DNA of 64,000 nucleotides from Gibbula magus. Its lineage: Eukaryota > Mollusca > Gastropoda > Trochida > Trochidae. The notes under the pieces were generated by a model that saw only the letters and a list, made by a program, of their open reading frames with translations, made no database searches and was not told where the DNA came from. The translations under genes were made by a program, and so were the position numbers. Positions within the stretch are counted from its first letter, which is position 1. Each line of letters begins with the position of its first letter. The stretch lies in NCBI GenBank assembly GCA_936450465.1, contig OW388292.1, forward strand, positions 25,636,652 through 25,700,651, written 5' to 3'. Shown here in pieces: positions 1 through 11,198 of the stretch.

Positions 1-260
1 AATTGAACAAATTTGTTTGAGTTATGAGTGGAACAAAAAGTGTGAATGGTGAAGTAAAAAATTTGCATAAATTATGCAAATGAGGGTATGAAACATACAA
101 AAGGCAGATGTACAAATCATGGTGATTGTACATATCAAGTTTCAAAAATTTTTAACAACTAGTGTGGGAGATATGAGCGGAACAAAACCATTCCGGATGC
201 AAGGACACACGGACGGACGGACGGACACGCTACGTCGTAGCGGGGGTTTAATTAGTGATA
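1..260. repeat. Probable dispersed repeat with GGAC microsatellite
   Basis: The block repeats the phrase 'tatgagNggaacaaaa' (near 24 and 172) and ends in a short (ACGG)n tract at 209-228, followed by a GC-richer 'acgctacgtcgtagcggggg' stretch. This resembles the edge of a dispersed invertebrate repeat. A 149-codon open frame crosses it but has no recognisable domain and runs through the microsatellite, so I do not treat it as a gene. No second copy occurs in the window, so the repeat call rests on internal texture only. Confidence 0.35.
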
Positions 261-604
261 ATTTAATTATTGTTGTCGTTATCTTTGTCTTCAGATATCG
301 CGCATATGTTTTTTTTATTACGTACGTACAAAAGATCTGCTCAAACAATAAGGAAAAGTTCTACTTTCTACTAAAATACAAAACATACACATTGTTACAG
401 TTAACAGACACAAAGATGTCCGCCGTTTTCACACTAAATACAATGTATACTCACGGAACTCCTCGCACGGTTCCCACACAACTTGGAACACGAATATTAT
501 TTCTATCCAATCAAAACGCGTCTTACATTTTTAGCTTTCATTTAAGTATGAGCGCAGCGCACATGTGAAGGAACTCTCGTCTTCCCGACGGTTACGGGGA
601 CAGA

Positions 605-778
605 TAACAATAATAATAATAGCACTTTTGTATAGCGCCTTTTCCAAGCTCGAGGATGCTCAAAGCGCACAATTTGTTTTACACCCTGAAGGAATTGTAC
701 TTTGGGTGCTGCTAATAGCGCGACCATATAGGTCAGAACTTCCCTGTTTTCAGGTACCCATTTAAACAGCTGAGTGAA
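605..778 (-). mobile_element. SINE fragment, family 1, 5'-truncated
   Basis: Read on the minus strand, this segment contains 'cagctgtttaaatgg', then 'caattccttcag', a 'gagcatcctcgagcttgg' stretch, and ends in an (ATT)n tail (plus-strand 607-621). The same landmarks occur in the same order in the plus-strand copy at 5,081-5,395, so the two are copies of one short interspersed element in opposite orientations. The tRNA-like head of the other copy is missing here, as expected for a 5'-truncated retrocopy. The 3' region carries TATAGCGCCTT (plus strand, near 633), a string seen again near 49,172 and 55,911. Confidence 0.6.
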
Positions 779-789
779 TATCTAGTATG

Positions 790-3300
790 CGTTCTACAAT
801 AAATTGTTTGAACGGAATAACTGTTTCTAAAAGTGTACATGCGTCTCTCCGATACTCTGCCTATGTGTAGTACTAATTCGCAGTAGCCATACGATGACAC
901 GTTTTAAATAAATTATTGAGTATATTATATTCTAGCAATATCTGTTTAACGACACTGCAGCTAGTTTCTAGGAGTGGAACGGTACACTTTGACTTCGGTT
1001 TTGTATGAATTGCGATACATAACCCCTGGTTCGATACACTTACGGTTGGCTTCAGTTCCATAAAGGGAACAACTAAAGCCACAGCAAAACGCCTTCTTAC
1101 TTTAAAATAAAATCTTATGAACGTTGAAGTGAAAAGACTGAAAACAAATACATTCTTAAGAATTTAATAACATGTAGAATATTGTATAAGGTACAAACCG
1201 AAAATACACTTTGATTCACGGCGCAGCGTACCGAAAACAAAATACAACGGTTCAATTAATGTAGTTTTGAACAGTCTTACCACTACTGAATTTCCCATTT
1301 AACTTATCAAGACTGGTGCCTCGAACTGCAGAATTTCCAGAACATGTGTATGTTCCAACGTTTACCAAAAAGTACGTAATGTACTGAAATATACTCCCGT
1401 GCAAAAGAAATGTCCTCATACAAAATACAAGATATGTCAACGTTTTGTGACGTCATACAGTAACGACGCGTCAACAAATTTAAATCAAAGAAGGTTATTT
1501 ATGTCGAGGACATATAAGATTAATTAAAGTTCTACTTTTTAAAGTTTTAACTTAAATGCCAAATATTGTGGTCAACAAACATATTGAAAAAGCGATTTTA
1601 GCACCCCATGTGTATTCAAACAGATGTAAAAATAAAAGTATCATACTCTGATGTACGACATTGTGAACACTTCTTTGCAAAACACGTGGCTATCAAACAC
1701 ATTCAAAATTTACCTTCTCCGACATCAATATTTCATTTTACACCTATTTTCAAAATGTGGGGGAGTTGTTTATAGCACAAATGTCATTGTTGTGTTTAAC
1801 CTAATTGAAATAGCTTTTCCTATAGTTGTATATTGCGCATTTCAAATTAGTTTAATTTGTAAGCACATTGACATTTAAAACATTGAAAAGGTTAGACGTT
1901 GCTTGTACACGGTTATTCACGAATCAAAAAGTCAATCTTCTCATTATATTCACACTGACATGAAGATAAATAATATTGTGCTCAATCTTATAGCATACAT
2001 ATATTCAAGGAAGAAGGATTACATACAACGATTCTTGTGAGTTTCATTTTTAAAATGATTGTAGTTTTATGATTTAAGATTTATTTAATCATTCGTACAC
2101 CACATGTTTACATACGAAAGTAAACCTAAAAGAACCTACAACCGCCATCGTAAATACTTCATCTTAACGTCTGAACAACTGAATTCCTATTCTGTTCAGA
2201 AAATGTCTTCTTTAACATAGAAGGTTTATGTTTGGCCTTCCTGGCCTGAATGGAAAGTGAAAGTAGGGATTTCCCTCTTTGTTGGCAGTTCAAAATGAAA
2301 GTAGAAATCAAATCAGAATGTTTGTACTTCAATATAATGTATGTTATCGACTCGTTATGCTGTTCAAAGTCAAGGTGATGATTCTATGTCTTTATCTTTA
2401 GTAATGTTTCGAAATAAAAAAAATCCGAAGAAAATATCCCTCAGAAATGGAAAAATGCCATGTAAACTATATGTGGATTACTTAATTAATTAATCAGTTA
2501 CTATGGTCTTTTGAACTGAGATGAACATTTAAATGAAAATAATGACCATAATATTGAGGATCAATTAACTTAAGTTAATAGAATTTAAAATTTATTCTCG
2601 TTCTTTGTTAACCATTGATTTAGCATTGCATATGAGCTATCAAACATATACATGTACAATGTATGTGTACGTCTTGCCACTAGTGAGAAGGAGTTTCCAG
2701 ACACACATCCTAAACAAACCCGAAATGTCATAACATGACTTTTCGCGAGCGATTTTATTATTGATTAATAAATATCCTAGTATAGTCTTACAACAACAAA
2801 TAAATTCGGCGGATAGGCTTTTGAGTGATGTTCCCTTGAAGTTTGAGCATTTTAAACAAACACTAACTTTGACACAAACTCACTATGACAAAAGTATTAC
2901 GAGTTCACAAACCAATTGGGCCCAAAATCTTCGGACTGAAATAAAGACTGAGGGCTATCATCATGCAAAGAGTGATTGCATTAGCTGCACTCCTTTATAC
3001 CAAAGTCGTGTACACATAAACGGTGGAATAATAATAAATCATTCCTGTAACAATAAGGATAAAAAAAAGACAACCCTTTGAGGATGAATCTGTTTTTTGA
3101 GAGAAAGCAATGGTGTTTGATTTACTTGATAATAAGTCGAAATAGAAAATAGAAAGTCGAAATTCATTAACCACTAAATGATTATAACAGCATGTTATGT
3201 TTTTGCCTAATCTTGCTAACAAGATCAGTGGAATACTAAAAAACACGCACGCCAAATGGCCGAATCCTTAATTAATTGAAACGCTATAAAAATTATTAAA
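790..3300. other. AT-rich DNA without recognised genes
   Basis: I see only short open frames (60-110 codons) with no recognisable domain, plus scattered A/T runs and one TGACGTCA palindrome near 1,447. No tandem array or fold-back of note was found by reading. Confidence 0.5.
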
Positions 3301-3319
3301 TTTCAAAAGGACGTATATG

Positions 3320-3695
3320 TCTTTATTACCCATATGGTTGAAAATAACCGAGTTAATATTTTTGATATGAGCACATGTGCACATATCACGTTTGCCTAGC
3401 AACGATTGTTTCACCGCGGCTTCCCGTACTACGTCGCCTGTGACGTCATAAAATGATTGTTCGTGACGTCACTATAGCTTGCCGTCGCAAGGGAAGTGGG
3501 CCGTTTCCTAACTATTTTAACGCGAATCAAATGGAATAAAATGGGTAATAAAGAAATTATTACACTCGAAAGTGTGCCATATGACTTTTACCAAACTCGT
3601 GCAAATTTATGTATAACCCTCGCTCTCGCTCGGGCAATATAAAAATTCACACTCGTTTCGTAAAAGTCATATGACACACTTCCTCGTGTAATAAT
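3320..3695. mobile_element. Composite palindromic element E1
   Basis: A 14-nt perfect inverted repeat, TCTTTATTACCCAT at 3,320-3,333 and its complement at 3,541-3,554, encloses two TGACGTCA palindromes (3,441-3,448 and 3,464-3,471). Immediately after the right inverted repeat is a near-perfect palindrome at 3,556-3,695 with arms of about 65-70 nt centred on the 'cgctctcgctcggg' region. It has no coding capacity. The same order of parts (inverted repeat, TGACGTCATAAAA module, inverted repeat, palindrome) recurs at 17,271-17,684. It is best read as a non-autonomous fold-back or MITE-like DNA element; the superfamily cannot be assigned, because no clear target-site duplication is visible. Confidence 0.65.
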
Positions 3696-3709
3696 CTCTA
3701 TATACGATA

Positions 3710-5080
3710 TCTAAACAATGTTTCTTTATGCAACAACGGGCATTTACTTTGTACCAAGAATAATTCATTTGAGTATAATGTATTTTTTATGTGAATTTGA
3801 TGTCCAGCGGACAATAACCTCTTTTATTCCCTTTGTTAGCTACTTAGTAGTGGGACGCAAATGAGTTTCATATACTTATCAGGCTATTAAGAGTATAAAC
3901 GAGTTTAGCTATTTGCACCAGTGAAGCTCTTAAGATGTTGATCCTCCACGTTCCCTCAAACCATGTCACTGCATGAGAAGCGAGTCTAGAAAAAGGTCAT
4001 ATCTTGAAGAAGGACGGGGTTTATCAGACACACATCAGCTCAAATATTTTAAAGACAATTTAACAGCAGCAAGGTATACTTCTTGACCAATGTCACAAGT
4101 TGTTATCCTGCAGTGTCATTTTTTAGATGTTGGTAATCCGAGGTTAGACATAGGGGTCTGCAATGTCGGTGATAAGGGACTGTGACACAGACTATTGTTG
4201 GTAATACGAGGTTAGAGCATAGGGGTCTTCATTGTCGGTGTTAATGGGCTGTAACACCAGTCACATATGACACATTTACTTGAGAAAAAGGCCAATGTAG
4301 ATAGCTAGTGCTACGAGGGTACTTAAATAATTCTTAGTATAGGAGATGATATATACAAGTGTTCGACAAGAAGTATCAAATTTTCTATTTGTTATATTCT
4401 CAAAGCAACTTCATCACACTCGTCTCATGATGTCGTCACATTGTTTCGTGAACATCAAATGCTGAATGGAAGTTTTTATTTAGTAGATTAGAAATTAAGT
4501 TTGTTCTAATCGAATACTTTGATTGCACAGAAATACAACTATGCATTCCAACGTATTAAAGCTGCGTTCCAATGTACTGGGATTTGTTGTCTTGTTGACA
4601 ATAGCGTTATTTCGGATGCAATCAAAATGTGTTTAATTTGGTTAGAATGCCTTACAAATACTTATATGTCATTTGCATTTTAAAATGTCGTTATTAAAGT
4701 ATCATTCGATACATTTAATTTCATTTCGGCCGTACCACATCATCCACATCATCTGCACAACGTCAAGGGCGTAACAAAAACATTTCCAATTTCGATACGT
4801 TTTCACCTTGTTGTGGGAAGATGCCATCACATATGCCTCTAATTATTGCAATAATTTCCTATCTTACGTCTGTTCAACATTGAACTTCCAACGTTTAATT
4901 TAATTTTACTTCGCAACAGGCTTGACATAAACCGTATGGAATACCCTAAAGTAAAAAACAACGAAACAGAGCGGCATCTCGTGCTGATTTTGTCAGAACG
5001 AGAATGTAGTAAGGCGGTTGACTCAATTATATATGAGTCTACATGTATTATGAGGGGGCGTAGCTAGTAGTTTATCAAAA
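3710..5080. other. AT-rich DNA containing one short duplication
   Basis: Apart from the 68-bp duplication at 4,130-4,265 (listed separately) I see no gene-like open frame or element here. Confidence 0.45.
4130..4265. repeat. Two-copy 68-bp tandem duplication
   Basis: Copies begin with TTGGTAAT at 4,130 and 4,198. Both contain 'cgaggttaga', 'cataggggtct' and 'tgtcggtg' in register, with a handful of substitutions and single-base indels. It is an old, diverged direct duplication. Confidence 0.75.
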
Positions 5081-5395
5081 CCACGGTTGTGCAGTGGTTT
5101 GCTCGCTGGCCTCTCACGCCCAAAGTCCCGGTGAAGACACCAAAATTTGAGACTTGGGTCTCATATACTATGTTGTGTCTGTGAGGAAGACACATCATTC
5201 ACATGCATTCAGTCCAACCAGCTGTTTAAATGGACAGATTAACACGGAAAGTACGGACCTACATTTACATTGTCGTGCGGAGCGCTTAGAAGCGGCACCA
5301 AAAGTGCAATTCCTTCAGCTAGGGTAATAGTGTACCGCCACTGAGCAGTGTTAGAGCTGGAAATTAAGCGTTAAAATTATCATTGTTAATGATAA
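5081..5395 (+). mobile_element. tRNA-derived SINE, family 1
   Basis: The element starts with a tRNA-like head: an A-box-like 'tgtgcagtggtttgctcgct' near 5,099, followed by a degenerate B-box region near 5,130. The body contains 'cagctgtttaaatgg' and 'caattccttcag', shared with the minus-strand copy at 605-778. The 3' end is A/T-rich with 'attatcattgttaatgat', a decayed form of the (ATT)n tail. SINEs are transcribed by RNA polymerase III from the internal boxes and mobilised by a partner LINE; the partner is not identifiable. Boundaries are approximate. Confidence 0.6.
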
Positions 5396-5399
5396 AGAT

Positions 5400-8300
5400 G
5401 AAAGTATGTTCCCTTTATAACAACGGATTAACCTCATTGATAATAATATTGTAAAACTGGTAATATATCAATGTTTGAAATATTTTTCAGATTGCCTATA
5501 CTAGTTCAATAACTTTGTTTTGCAATATTTATGATTACACAATTTGCCAAATGATACATTCACGTTTAATCTAATGACTCAACACCCGGGTCACTAATAA
5601 TCATATCAATGTGTAAAATTGTGACCAATCATTGAATAGAGGATGCATAAAGTCTGCAAGTCCTTAGAGTTGTGCTTACTATATCAGGTACACGTGCATC
5701 TTCAATATATCTCCAATGATAATAAGTGTCTATCAATCTTGTCGTGATCTCACTTTTCTCAATTTGTATAAAAATCTCACTACTTTTGTTTATCATTAAA
5801 TTCTCAGTTAACAAAATGCAAAACATAGTGTATGAAAACTAATCAACGGCTTTGTAAGTAAAGTTACTAATTTGCCGAATTATATGTCCAGGTTAACTGC
5901 GGTGTTGTGTTGAAGTCTCAACTGCATTGTCTTGTAAATGGCACACAATTATATATTCGACATTCGACAAATGCGTAGGAAGACAATTGTCAGCAGCTTT
6001 TGATAATTCCGAGGCTATTATCAGGAGAGGATATTATTACCTTCATCAGGAAAACAACCAACCATGTGCAGAGAAATAATTAAAGGTAATTCCTCTGTCT
6101 ACATCCTGCTGAAATGTCAACTAAGACAAATAAACTTAAAGCAAACGAAATTATTTCAATTATTTTTCATTAATAACTTCCATTCCTTGAATGTTAAGAT
6201 ATCAAATGAATCATGTGTAATTGAATATCATACCTATATAAATTCAGAATTTTAACTTTAAGCGGTATTATGCTCTCTGCTTATTGGATTAAACAAGGTC
6301 ATGTGGCCGGTTTACATTCTCATAAATACAAGATTGACAACTGAAAAGGATAACCTTCATACTCTGACATTTAAAAAAAATAACCTGCAGTACTACTTTA
6401 TCACTGTATCATTGTGCAATTATGACACTGCTATCACATGCTCTTTTCTTGATTAACTTTAAAAAAACCTTACAACGTGAATTCTAATTGTAGTTTTGTT
6501 TGAAAGTTTGATTAAAACAGCATGTTAGAACCAAAAATTGAATACTTTAATCATATTTTCTGTGAACTACGTTTTGCGGGTGGTGACGGACCTTAGCGCC
6601 TGATCTAAGACTATACTAAACATTTGTTTTATCATCAACTATGTATTTTCTGCAGAGACTTTATTCAAAAGCTTATTTACATATTTAAAATTGCTTAAAT
6701 TGCAAAGTTTAAATTTATAAGAAACAGATCTAATAATTTGTTTGTTCACTGGCTTATAAACGGTTTGAAAGTTCCTGTTAAACTGTTGTGTATATATGAA
6801 AATAGATGAAAAGAATAGAATGAGAGGGTTGAATTGGGGCATTCAATTGTACATTCTATTATCAATAATGAGGAAACTGATAAATGTTCTGGATCACTTG
6901 CAATAGCCCACGGTTCACCCGATGAAGGAGTAAGTATATACTCCCAAATGTCGTGTATGTTCACAATAAAGATGCTGTTTTTCAGAAAATCTAGGTTTTT
7001 TAATCACAATTTTGTTTATGTTACTTGTTATCGTTTTAGTTACTAATCTCTGTATATGATACCTTCGGCATCACTCTCAGTCAGATTGAAACGTTCACAT
7101 TGATATGAATAAATCAATACAGATGAAATATGATAAATAGAAAATTGGTATATGCATGTCCGTGGGAAATAATCACACCCACGCTTATACAATGTATGTA
7201 ATTCGTGATTAAATCAACTATGTTATAGCTACTTGCATTTGACAGCAAGTTATTATAAACACGAATATTATCTATAAAAAGCTATTCGTGAAAAGTGTGA
7301 CAATAAACACGTTGGTTATTGTGTGCATAATTATAGCCTGTTTTGACAGGTGGAAACAATTTGCACTTACACACGACCTTCTGGTCTCTACAACAGTGAC
7401 AGTGGGAGATTACAGCGCGCTCTACAACACTGCGTTGGTGTAAACCATTCCTAACGTAGTTGATTTTGATAGATTTAAACGATTATCGGAGCAATTGCAC
7501 TGGGTGTATTTGGTCATATGGCACAGCAGGAGAAAGTAATCTAAAATTTACTCGCCTATGATAGAAGGACAGATTTTGTCTCTGTTCCGTAATATAGCAA
7601 CGTCAGTTTTAAAGTCCACGCCTATATCAAAAGGTTCATCGCTGTAGTGTCATCCCCAAATATCCCAGCGTTCTTGACTTGGAATTAATAAGGATTAGCG
7701 GAACGAGGCAGGGGGTAAGAAGATTAGCTAAGAAACCATGATGTGCCGTCTGGGGCAAGAATATACGCACTAACAAGAAGAAGCTATCTTAGAGTAATAT
7801 ATTCACTTGATAACTAGCAATCAAAGGCTTATCAAGAGACCAACACGCGATATCCGTGCTCAGATGCAATACTATTTGGCTTCATAAATTCTTGCCGTGT
7901 TTACCCGTATACATATCCCTTTAGATAATGTAAATACGGATTGACTATGGAGAGAATGGAAGAGATCTTCATTGCAATTGGTTATAAATAAAGTCTCTGA
8001 AATAACAAGCTGGGTTGCCGGCGACTTACTAAAGTGAGAAGAGCAAAAGGTACGAACTTCTTGTTATTCACTGCACAACACCGCTTCACACCTAGCAACA
8101 CCCACGCTATATTTATGTGGACCTGAATTATCTTGAGGGGAATGTAACATTATAGTCATAATCTTGAAGTGACTCAGTCTCTCACAAATAGGGATTACCG
8201 AAGACATGTCTCTCTATGTTACCTCTGTCACATGTGCCTTAGTGTTTCCATCTCATGAGTTATAGATGCATAAGGCGGAAGTGAATGAACTGTTCTCGAC

Positions 8301-8660
8301 GGTTATGTGAACATTTCAAAATGTAGATTTGACTGCACCAACTCAGTGCCTCCGTTGATAAGAGACTTCACTTTGATAGTTTTAGTGTTTTGTTACAAAT
8401 GGGAAATATGGTTGCTTTGTGAAATGAGATACTGGATTCTATTACGGTCTTGCGAGAAAATAATTGAATTGTAACAGAGGAGGTGTGGAAAAACATGACT
8501 TGAACAATTATTTTGTGCAGAACATGAAAATAATTTGCTTTGGAATAAATGAATAGTTTTCATACAATGCAAACGAAGGTAAAATAATTATCGTATGCAT
8601 ACTATCAATTAACTATTACAAATTAACTATAAAAATAGTATAATATTCCCCTTACACAAA
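5400..8660. other. AT-rich DNA without recognised genes
   Basis: Only short open frames (72 codons or less) with no domain signature. I noticed no tandem array, palindrome or LINE homology between the SINE and the LINE that begins near 8,670. Confidence 0.5.
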
Positions 8661-8669
8661 AAGGTAAGA

Positions 8670-8873
8670 TTGATAATTGATAATAACTACAGAGGTATTT
8701 TCCTTTTAGATATCCTAGGGAAAGTTTTCACTTTTTATCCAGAATCACAGTGTGGTTTCCAGAAGGGTTACTCAACAGTTGATAATATGTTTACCTTACA
8801 AAGTCTTATCCAGAAATATTTATCTAAATCCAAAGGTCGTTTTTATTGTTTATTTATTGATTTGATTCCATAA
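8670..8873 (+). pseudogene. LINE 1 RT, N-terminal fragment
   Basis: 67 codons. It contains NYRGI and LLDILGKVF, then ESQCGFQKGYSTVDNMF (the R/KG-x-ST segment found in LINE RTs) and ends with the start of catalytic motif A (LFIDL) before a stop. Two defects are visible. The usual stretch between LGKVF and ESQCGF is shortened, indicating an internal deletion. At about 8,858-8,861 the reading frame changes within motif A, so the downstream FDSINRDLLW continues in another frame. The element is therefore non-autonomous as sequenced. Confidence 0.8.
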
Positions 8874-8923
8874 ACAGAGATCTACTGTGGCATGTTATTG
8901 CATCAAATAGTATCCATGGTTAT

Positions 8924-10273
8924 ATGTTGGACATTGTCATGGATATGTACTCTAAAACAAAAGTATGTGTAAAATTATCACAAACCACTATTTCAGAATA
9001 TTTTGACACTCACAGTGGTGTGAGACAAGGTTGTATTTTAAGCCCTTTGTTATTTTCACTTTTTATTAACCAAATACATACAGTTATGGAGCAGTGTGGT
9101 GATATGGGTATTTTTGTTGACTCGGATTTTGTAGAACTATTCCTGTTGTTATATGCCGATGATTTATGCTTGTTTTCAGATTCTGTTATAAGTTTACAAA
9201 AGAGAATTGATATACTTTCGCAGTTTTGCAAGACATGGGGTTTGTTGGTTAATTTTGATAAGACCGAAATTCTTGTCTTTCGAAACGGAGGGAAATTAAG
9301 AGGTTACGAATATTGGTACATGGTTGGTATTAAACTAAAAGTATCAACATACTACATTTATCTTGGTTTAACATTTTCAAATAGATTATCTTGGTCTAAA
9401 TGTTTACACAACTTAGTTATGAAAGCAAATAGAGCAATGGCATCAATCAAAATATTTTCTTCAAAATTGAACAATATCTCTCCATCTGTGTTATTTAAGA
9501 TGTTCGATGAACAGCTGAAGCCTATCATATTGTATGGATCTGGAATTTTGGGAATTCACAAATGGGAAGCTATTGAAAGATTTCATGTTCAATTTTGTAA
9601 ATATGTTTTTGGTGTGAGTTATAAGTGTTCAAGTGTGGCAGTGCTTGCTGAATATAGAAGAAACTATGTACATATTGACACCCTTCAAAGAGTAAATAAA
9701 TTTTGGTTTAAAATATTAGAATCAAAGGAAACGAGGTATCCGAAACAGTGTTATAAAATGATGTATAAGCTTGAAGCAGTAGGTCGTCACACCTGGGCTT
9801 CGGGTGTTAAGAAGATATTCTTCATGTATAGATTTGGCTTTGTATGGGAATCCCAGGGTGTCGGCAACAAAAGTGATTTTCTACGTAATTTTGTTTTAAG
9901 AATTAATGATTGTTATATACAAAGCACATTTGCAGATATTAATGGCAGTTCATCTTTGGACTTATATTCTAATATTAAACACACTTTATGTATAGAACCA
10001 TACCTGTTTCATGTTAAATCGAAACAATCACGACGAAGAATAACTTTAATTGGAATACATGTAGATGCCCTGTCAATTCGTAAAAATACTGGAAGAAGAG
10101 AAGGAATACCTAGATGTTATAGATTTTGTAAGCTTTGTGAAGATAATGTAATTGAAGATGAACTGCACTTTTTATTCAAATGTCCAATGTTTAAAGAATT
10201 AAGACAGAAATATATCCCAAATTTACATGATCATGTTGATATATATTACCTGCAAAATATTTTACAATGTTAA
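8924..10273 (+). pseudogene. LINE 1 RT, main open frame
   Basis: 449 codons from the first ATG, but similarity begins about 21 codons upstream (near 8,861), so this ATG is not the true start. Visible RT signatures: VRQGCILSPLLFSLFIN near residues 33-49, catalytic YADD at residues 77-80, GLLVNFDKTEIL in the thumb-proximal motif D region, and YLGLTFSNRLSW. The C-terminal part carries C402-x2-C405, H415 and C420 (CKLC...ELHFLFKC), a zinc-knuckle-like finger seen at LINE C-termini. The frame stays open for 1.35 kb with no stop, so decay since insertion is modest. The protein would prime and copy element RNA at nicked DNA; here the N-terminal part is broken. Confidence 0.85.
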
Positions 10274-10479
10274 AACCTAGAAATCATTTTATCCTATTCA
10301 TGTTTCAGAAGAGATGCACTTGTCCTAAGCTTTATAAGGTTTTATTATCATATTAACTCATAATGTTAACTTTATTCATTCTTCTCTCGGATGTTTGTCT
10401 GTTTTGTATATAATGTGTTTTTTGTACTTTTGCCTAAGGCATATAACTAAAATCAACGATTTGAATTAACTATGTAATT

Positions 10480-11190
10480 CCACATACTCTCTTTGTAGCG
10501 ACCAATTTTTTTATTTCTAGTTTTAAGTCATACTAATATTTGTTGACAATTCCTGTCTTCCATATTCTAAGGTGTCTAAATCAGCGAGAACAGCCAGGGT
10601 TGAGCTGTTTTTATGTTTAATATAAATATAAACATCTTATATGATTAAAACTTCATTTGTAAATATATACTCTATTAATTTTTTTATTTGATTAATAAGA
10701 TTTTAAAGTGATTAATTTGCTATGTCCCAGCTAAGAGAAATGCAATTTAAAAAAAGCTGCCATTTGAAAATAAATGTCTAAATATTATTATTTCCACATG
10801 TAGTTGAAAGTAACAACTATTTGAGCACTTCTTATGCGTATTAACTCAATATAGGCTTATGTTTAATATTATGTCGTTCCTGTAACAGTGCTATATATTC
10901 TTGAACAAATAGATGATCCCCAAGTTTCTACCAGGAAAAGTGCTTCACAAAACTAGCCATGTGCTCTGGAAATTAGACAGATACGTTTTGTTAAAAGTAA
11001 ACTTCAAGGTATGAATTAAGAGAGTAGATTTTATCGTTGTCTTTCTCGTAACACTTATTTCCCATATGTTGTCTAGTTTGAAAGAAGTAGGCGTCTGTAG
11101 TTCAAACTGGGTTGTTGAAAGCAACACAGACTGTACACGTAGGTTTGGTCAACTAGAGAGATCAGTCATTGTTTTAATTGCAGTTTTGAA
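10480..11190. other. AT-rich DNA, no gene seen
   Basis: Low-complexity A/T-rich sequence following the LINE 3' tail; no domain-bearing open frame. Confidence 0.45.
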
Positions 11191-11198
11191 GAGATATT

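Larger units (their letters stand above)
8667..10470 (+). mobile_element. LINE fragment 1 (non-LTR retrotransposon)
   Basis: This is a 5'-truncated LINE with an internally deleted reverse transcriptase. Coding similarity starts inside the palm/finger region of the RT, so the endonuclease and any first ORF are missing. The coding part is in two frames (8,670 to about 8,858, and about 8,861 to 10,273), followed by an AT-rich 3' tail to roughly 10,470. A C-terminal CCHC-like finger follows the RT, which is common in several LINE clades. The clade cannot be fixed without alignment. LINEs copy themselves by target-primed reverse transcription, and 5' truncation is the usual outcome. Confidence 0.85.

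Noticed and set aside
119..568. 149-codon open frame as a host gene
   Set aside because: Runs through a microsatellite and repeat-like sequence, no domain, no supporting context.
3441..3471. TGACGTCA sites as a promoter of a nearby gene
   Set aside because: They belong to a repeated element module and no gene is recognisable next to them.
9010..9231. 73-codon minus-strand frame
   Set aside because: Antisense shadow of the LINE 1 RT.
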